9,267 nucleotides of DNA, taken from positions 1 to 9,267 of the forward strand of contig VGBQ01000104.1 of assembly GCA_016870425.1 (NCBI GenBank). Direction: 5' to 3'. A program made the position numbers and the translations under genes. The notes under the pieces were generated by a model that was not told where the DNA came from, ran no database searches, and saw nothing but the letters and a program-made list of their open reading frames with translations. The DNA comes from Actinomycetota bacterium (GTDB taxonomy: Bacteria > Actinomycetota > Actinomycetes > S36-B12). Shown one piece after another: positions 5,449 to 9,267 of this stretch (position 1 is the first letter of the stretch; each line of letters begins with the position of its first letter).

Positions 5449-7062
5449 ATGGCGCCCGTCCTGCGCTCCCGCCTCGATCCGGCCGTCACGGCGGCCAATC
5501 GCACGGCCATGCTCGATGCGCTTGCCGAGATCGACGGCCTGCTGGCCAAGGTCATCGCCGGCGGCGGCAGCAACGACCCGGAGAAGAACGCCAAGACCGT
5601 CGCCCGCCACCGCGGCCGCGGCAAGCTGCTCCCCCGCGAGCGCATCAACCTCCTGCTCGACCGCGGATCGCCCTTCCTCGAGTTGAGCCCGCTCGCCGGC
5701 TGGGGCACCGACGATCCGCTCGGTGGAGGCGTCGTCACGGGCATCGGTCGCGTCCACGGCACCGAGTGCATGGTCGTCGCCAACGACCCCACCGTGAAGG
5801 GCGGATCACAGGGCCCGACGTCGGTCGCCAAGGGTCTGCGCGCCATGGAGATCGCACGCATCAATCGACTGCCGCTCGTCAGCCTCACCGAGTCCGGTGG
5901 TGCCGACCTGCCGAAGCAGGCCGAGATCTTCGTTCCCGGTGGCGCGAGCTTTAAGAACCTCACGCAACTCTCGGCCGCGGGCATCCCCACGGTCACTCTC
6001 GTCTTCGGCAGCAGCACCGCGGGTGGCGCCTACGTGCCGGGGATGAGCGACTACGTCGTCCTGCAGAAGGACGCCGCGCGCGTCTATCTCGGTGGCCCCC
6101 CTCTGGTGAAGATGGCGATCGACGAGGACGCGAACGAGGAGGATCTCGGCGGCGCCGAGATGCACGCACGCACCTCGGGCCTCGCGGACTACCTCGCCCT
6201 CGACGAGCCCGATGCCCTGCGCATCGGCCGGCAGATCGTGGAGCACCTGCGCTGGCGCAAGGTCGGTCCCGGACCGGATCGCGCTCCCGTCGAGCCGGCG
6301 TACGACCCCGATGAATTGCTCGGCATCCCGAGTGCCGATGTGCGCCAGCCCTTCGAGGCGCGCGAGGTGCTTGCCCGCATCCTTGACGGCAGTGAGTTCG
6401 AAGAGTTCAAGCCGCTCTACGGCACGACGCTGGTCACGGGCTGGGGTCACATCGGCGGTTACGCCGTGGGAGTGCTCGCCAACAACGGCATCCTCTTCAG
6501 CGAGGAGAGCCACAAGGGAGCGCAGTTCATCCAGCTCTGCAACCGCATGGGCGTGCCCATCCTCTTCGCACAGAACATCACTGGCTTCATGGTCGGCACG
6601 AGATACGAGCAGGGCGGGATCATCAAGGACGGCGCCAAGCTCATCAACGCGGTGTCCAACTCCACGGTGCCGCACCTCACGCTGATGATGGGCGCGTCCT
6701 ATGGCGCGGGCAACTACGGCATGTCAGGCCGCGCCTACGACCCGCGCTTCGTCTTCTCCTGGCCCAACCACCGCATCGCGGTGATGGGCCCCAAGCAGCT
6801 CGCCGGTGTGCTCACCATCGTGGCGCGCCAGAAGTCCGAGAGCATGGGCATCGACTTCGACGAGGCAGCCTTCGCGCCCATGCGTGACGCCTTCGAGCAG
6901 CAGGTGGAGAGCCAGTCAACGGCGCTCTTCGCCACCGGACGCCTCTGGGACGACGGCATCATCGACCCCCGCGACACCCGCACGGCCCTCACGCTCGCGC
7001 TCTCCGCGACGCACTCCGCCCCCGTCACCGGCGCCGATGCCTTCGGCGTCTTCCGGATGTGA
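5449..7062 (+). CDS. Acyl-CoA carboxylase beta subunit (carboxyltransferase), MCC/GCC group, AccD2-like
   Basis: This subunit transfers carboxyl from carboxybiotin to an acyl-CoA in a cytosolic alpha/beta complex. Its 537 residues match methylcrotonyl- (MCC) and geranyl-CoA carboxylase (GCC) beta subunits. The N-domain has [14 protein letters not shown] (53-66), [11 protein letters not shown] and oxyanion glycines in [10 protein letters not shown] (189-198). The C-domain has [25 protein letters not shown] and [16 protein letters not shown] (415-430). After [13 protein letters not shown] the loop reads VPGGASF (162-168). MCC proteins carry a longer segment like DRDHFGRTF there, so this is probably not a classical MCC. 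From memory it most resembles mycobacterial AccD2; GCC-like activity is possible. [11 protein letters not shown] suits the family N-terminus, supporting the ATG at 5449 despite no ribosome site. The stop overlaps the next gene's GTG. Confidence 0.93.
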   Translation: MAPVLRSRLDPAVTAANRTAMLDALAEIDGLLAKVIAGGGSNDPEKNAKTVARHRGRGKLLPRERINLLLDRGSPFLELSPLAGWGTDDPLGGGVVTGIGRVHGTECMVVANDPTVKGGSQGPTSVAKGLRAMEIARINRLPLVSLTESGGADLPKQAEIFVPGGASFKNLTQLSAAGIPTVTLVFGSSTAGGAYVPGMSDYVVLQKDAARVYLGGPPLVKMAIDEDANEEDLGGAEMHARTSGLADYLALDEPDALRIGRQIVEHLRWRKVGPGPDRAPVEPAYDPDELLGIPSADVRQPFEAREVLARILDGSEFEEFKPLYGTTLVTGWGHIGGYAVGVLANNGILFSEESHKGAQFIQLCNRMGVPILFAQNITGFMVGTRYEQGGIIKDGAKLINAVSNSTVPHLTLMMGASYGAGNYGMSGRAYDPRFVFSWPNHRIAVMGPKQLAGVLTIVARQKSESMGIDFDEAAFAPMRDAFEQQVESQSTALFATGRLWDDGIIDPRDTRTALTLALSATHSAPVTGADAFGVFRM

Positions 7063-9044
7063 TCGCGATGAAGCGTCTGCTCGTAGCCAACCGCGGCGAG
7101 ATCGCCCGCCGCGTCTTCCGCACTGCCCGTGCCATGGGCATTGAGACCGTCGCGGTCTTCTCCGAGCCCGACGCCGACGCACCCTTCGTCCGTGAGGCCG
7201 ATATCGCGATCCCGCTACGCGGCGCGACGAGTGCCGAGACCTACCTCGACGTCGATCAGATCCTCGATGCCGTACGCCGCTCCGGCGCTGACGCTGTCCA
7301 CCCCGGATATGGCTTCCTCTCGGAGAACGCCGGCTTCGCCGAGCAGATGATGGCCGCGGGCGTCACGTGGATCGGGCCGACGCCGGAGTCGATCCGCGCG
7401 ATGGCGCTCAAGGTCGAGGCCAAGCGCCTCGCCGCGTCGGCGGGCGTGCCGCTGGTGCCGGGCGCCGAGCTCAGTGACGGCGTCGATGCTGCCGCCGCGG
7501 CCGCCGAGGTCGGCTACCCACTCCTTGTCAAGGCATCCGCCGGCGGCGGTGGCAAGGGCATGCGCATCGTCGAGCGGCCGGAGGATCTCACCGAGGCGCT
7601 GGAGTCCGCCCGCCGCGAAGCGCAGGCATCCTTCGGCGATGCCACGGTCTTCCTCGAGCGCTATCTCACCGAGTCACGTCACGTCGAGGTGCAGGTCTTC
7701 GGCGACACGCGCGGCAGCGTCGTGCACCTGGGCGAACGCGAATGCTCGATCCAGCGCCGACACCAGAAGATCGTCGAGGAGTCGCCCTCACCGGGGCTTG
7801 CGGCGCATCTCGCCGAGCCGATGTACGCCGCGGCCGTGTCGCTGGCGCAGAGCATCGGCTACGTCGGCGCGGGCACGGTGGAGTTCATCGTCGCCGGTGA
7901 GGGCGATGCCCAGGAGTTCTACTTCCTCGAGATGAACACCCGCCTGCAGGTGGAGCATCCCGTCACCGAGATGGTCACCGGCCTCGACCTCGTCGAGTGG
8001 CAGATCCGCGTGGCCCGTGGCGAGGAGCTGCCGCGCACGCAGGCAGAGATCGCTCCCTGCGGACACGCCATCGAGGTGCGCCTCTACGCCGAGGACCCCT
8101 CCCGCGGATACCTGCCCAACACCGGCACGCTGGAGTGCTTCGAGGTGCCGACAGGCGTTCGAGTGGACTCGGGCGTGGAATCCGGATCGGTGGTGTCGTC
8201 GTACTACGACCCGATGCTCGCGAAGGTCATCGCGCAGGCGGCGGACAGGTGGACCGCGGCGGCGCAGCTCGCGCGCGGTCTGCGTGCCGCTCGCATCCAC
8301 GGCCTCGTCACCAATCGCGATTCCCTCGTCGCGATCCTGCAGTCCGATCGATTCCTCGGGGGCGACACCACGACGGCCTTCCTCGACCACGAGCCCGCAA
8401 CGCTCGCACCGGAGATTCCGGAGTCCGTGATCGACCGCCACCTCACTGCTATCGCGGCGCACGGCGGCGATGACGTCGCGGGCGTGCCGCGCGGCTGGCG
8501 CAACGTGCCGAGCGTCCCCGAGCTCATTGGCGTCACGCCGCTGGGGGCCGACGACGGCCCGACGATTGCCTACCGTGAGTCGCGCGAGGGCCTGCGGGTC
8601 AGCGTCGTGCCCGCCGGTGCAGACGCGCACCTCGAGCCGGGTCGTGACCCCGGCAAGGCGAGCATCTCTGTCGACGGCGATCACGTGACCGTCACGCTCG
8701 ACGGCGCGCGCGTCACGCACGACGTGTCGGCGTACGGCGATCTGCTCTGCGTCGACGATGGCCTGTGGTCGACGCAATGGCGGGTGCGGCCGCGCTTCGC
8801 CGACCTGGAGGCTGGCGCAGCCGCCGCCGGGCCGTCCACCCCCGTGCCCGGCACGGTCACCGTGGTGGAGGTCGCACCCGGCGATCGAGTGATGGCCGGC
8901 CAGACACTCGTGGTCCTCGAGGCGATGAAGATGGAGCACCGCATCACGGCGGACGCCGATGGGGTCGTGATCGAGGTGCTCGTCGCGCAGGGACAGTCGG
9001 TGGATGCGCACCAGGTGGTGGCCGTCCTGGAGGCCGACGCGTGA
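7059..9044 (+). CDS. Acyl-CoA carboxylase alpha subunit (biotin carboxylase plus biotin carrier)
   Basis: This subunit uses ATP and bicarbonate to carboxylate its own biotin, then presents it to the beta subunit. Its 661 residues match MCC/GCC alpha chains. It opens with [20 protein letters not shown], followed by ATP-grasp with GGGGKGM (162-168, K166), [19 protein letters not shown] (223-241, K237) and [15 protein letters not shown] (E291, R295). A linker/BT-like domain spans about 450-590 and ends in the carrier domain, with biotinylated K624 in EAMKMEH. All key biotin carboxylase residues checked are present. The start is the GTG at 7059, overlapping the upstream stop (GTGA, 7059-7062). 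An ATG at 7068 would trim three residues and is equally plausible; neither has a clear ribosome site. The stop overlaps the GTG of the AtuA gene. Translation of the three genes is probably coupled. Confidence 0.94.
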   Translation: MIAMKRLLVANRGEIARRVFRTARAMGIETVAVFSEPDADAPFVREADIAIPLRGATSAETYLDVDQILDAVRRSGADAVHPGYGFLSENAGFAEQMMAAGVTWIGPTPESIRAMALKVEAKRLAASAGVPLVPGAELSDGVDAAAAAAEVGYPLLVKASAGGGGKGMRIVERPEDLTEALESARREAQASFGDATVFLERYLTESRHVEVQVFGDTRGSVVHLGERECSIQRRHQKIVEESPSPGLAAHLAEPMYAAAVSLAQSIGYVGAGTVEFIVAGEGDAQEFYFLEMNTRLQVEHPVTEMVTGLDLVEWQIRVARGEELPRTQAEIAPCGHAIEVRLYAEDPSRGYLPNTGTLECFEVPTGVRVDSGVESGSVVSSYYDPMLAKVIAQAADRWTAAAQLARGLRAARIHGLVTNRDSLVAILQSDRFLGGDTTTAFLDHEPATLAPEIPESVIDRHLTAIAAHGGDDVAGVPRGWRNVPSVPELIGVTPLGADDGPTIAYRESREGLRVSVVPAGADAHLEPGRDPGKASISVDGDHVTVTLDGARVTHDVSAYGDLLCVDDGLWSTQWRVRPRFADLEAGAAAAGPSTPVPGTVTVVEVAPGDRVMAGQTLVVLEAMKMEHRITADADGVVIEVLVAQGQSVDAHQVVAVLEADA

Positions 9045-9267
9045 ACCGGCCCGTGATCATCGCCAACTGCAGCGGATTCTTCGGCGATCGCATCTCCGCG
9101 GCCCGCGAGATGGTCGAGGGCGGCCCGATCGACGTACTCACGGGCGACTGGCTCGCCGAGCTCACCATGCTCATCCTCGCGCGGCAGCGCCTCAAGCACG
9201 GCCCGGGCGCGGGCTACGCGCGCACCTTCCTCACGCAGATGGAGCAGGTGCTTGGCACGTGTCGCGA
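9041..9267 (+). CDS. AtuA / DUF1446 family protein (N-terminal 75 residues, cut by window edge)
   Basis: The frame starts at the GTG at 9041, inside the GTGA overlap with the upstream stop, and is open to the window end. The N-terminus reads [16 protein letters not shown], followed by SAAREMVEGGPIDVLTGDWL and AELTMLILARQRL. This is the highly conserved start of the acyclic terpene utilisation protein AtuA (DUF1446), whose members are usually several hundred residues long. The biochemical role of AtuA is not known to me. In Pseudomonas it belongs to the atu cluster for citronellol and geraniol breakdown beside geranyl-CoA carboxylase. In actinobacteria it recurs beside AccA2/AccD2-type carboxylases and acyl-CoA dehydrogenases. 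This neighbour is the main clue that the carboxylase acts on a branched or isoprenoid acyl-CoA. Confidence 0.88.
   Translation, partial: MNRPVIIANCSGFFGDRISAAREMVEGGPIDVLTGDWLAELTMLILARQRLKHGPGAGYARTFLTQMEQVLGTCR

Noticed and set aside
5806..6675. Minus-strand open frame of 289 residues inside the carboxyltransferase gene
   Set aside because: It is antisense to the conserved AGGAY and GAGNYG regions; composition is that of a shadow frame.
7788..9011. Minus-strand open frame of 407 residues inside the biotin carboxylase gene
   Set aside because: It is His/Arg-rich, matches no family, and lies over the verified ATP-grasp and biotin motifs.
5449..9044. Firm naming of the carboxylase as methylcrotonyl-CoA or geranyl-CoA carboxylase
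   Set aside because: Overall length and domain order fit both, the MCC loop is missing, and the nearest remembered type (AccA2/AccD2) has no settled substrate, so no gene symbol was given.

Overview
The window is high-GC DNA, densely coded on both strands, and reads as an actinobacterial (Actinomycetota) chromosome segment. The signs are strongly G/C-biased third codon positions, frequent GTG starts, 4-bp GTGA gene junctions, a DUF6457-type small protein beside moeA, and a probable leaderless promoter. The order or genus cannot be fixed from this sequence. There is no rRNA, tRNA, CRISPR array or transposase.

Layout. Positions 1-654 (minus) hold the N-terminal half of a type-2 tryptophan synthase beta chain (TrpB2), cut by the window edge. 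A 63-bp gap separates it from a divergent HAD-family hydrolase (718-1662, plus). The HAD gene converges with, and overlaps by 11 bp, the last gene of a minus-strand cluster that runs from 5322 down to 1652. In transcription order this cluster is a DUF6457 protein, a MoeA-family molybdopterin protein, a two-TM potassium channel with an RCK domain, and a PIG3-type quinone oxidoreductase. The last three genes are spaced 11 bp and 1 bp apart, so they are probably co-transcribed.

From 5449 a plus-strand operon begins: a biotin-dependent acyl-CoA carboxylase beta subunit, its biotinylated alpha subunit, and the start of an AtuA/DUF1446 protein that runs off the end. Both junctions are 4-bp stop/start overlaps (GTGA). 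The two carboxylase subunits have the size and domain order of the methylcrotonyl-/geranyl-CoA carboxylase group. However, the beta subunit lacks the methylcrotonyl-type active-site loop, and the AtuA neighbour points to isoprenoid or other branched acyl-CoA breakdown. The nearest remembered relative is the mycobacterial AccA2/AccD2 type. The true substrate is open.

The most unusual DNA is the 126-bp region between the two divergent operons (5323-5448). It holds a perfect 19-bp inverted repeat with a 10-nt centre and symmetric outer extensions. Next to it are two tandem 17-bp repeats, each a TTGAC-N6-GTCAA palindrome. These lie directly on a -35/-10 promoter placed so that transcription would start at the A of the carboxylase ATG. 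This looks like a repressor-controlled leaderless promoter with a second, separate control site. The remaining genes belong to recognisable families, and I found no clearly new multi-gene system.
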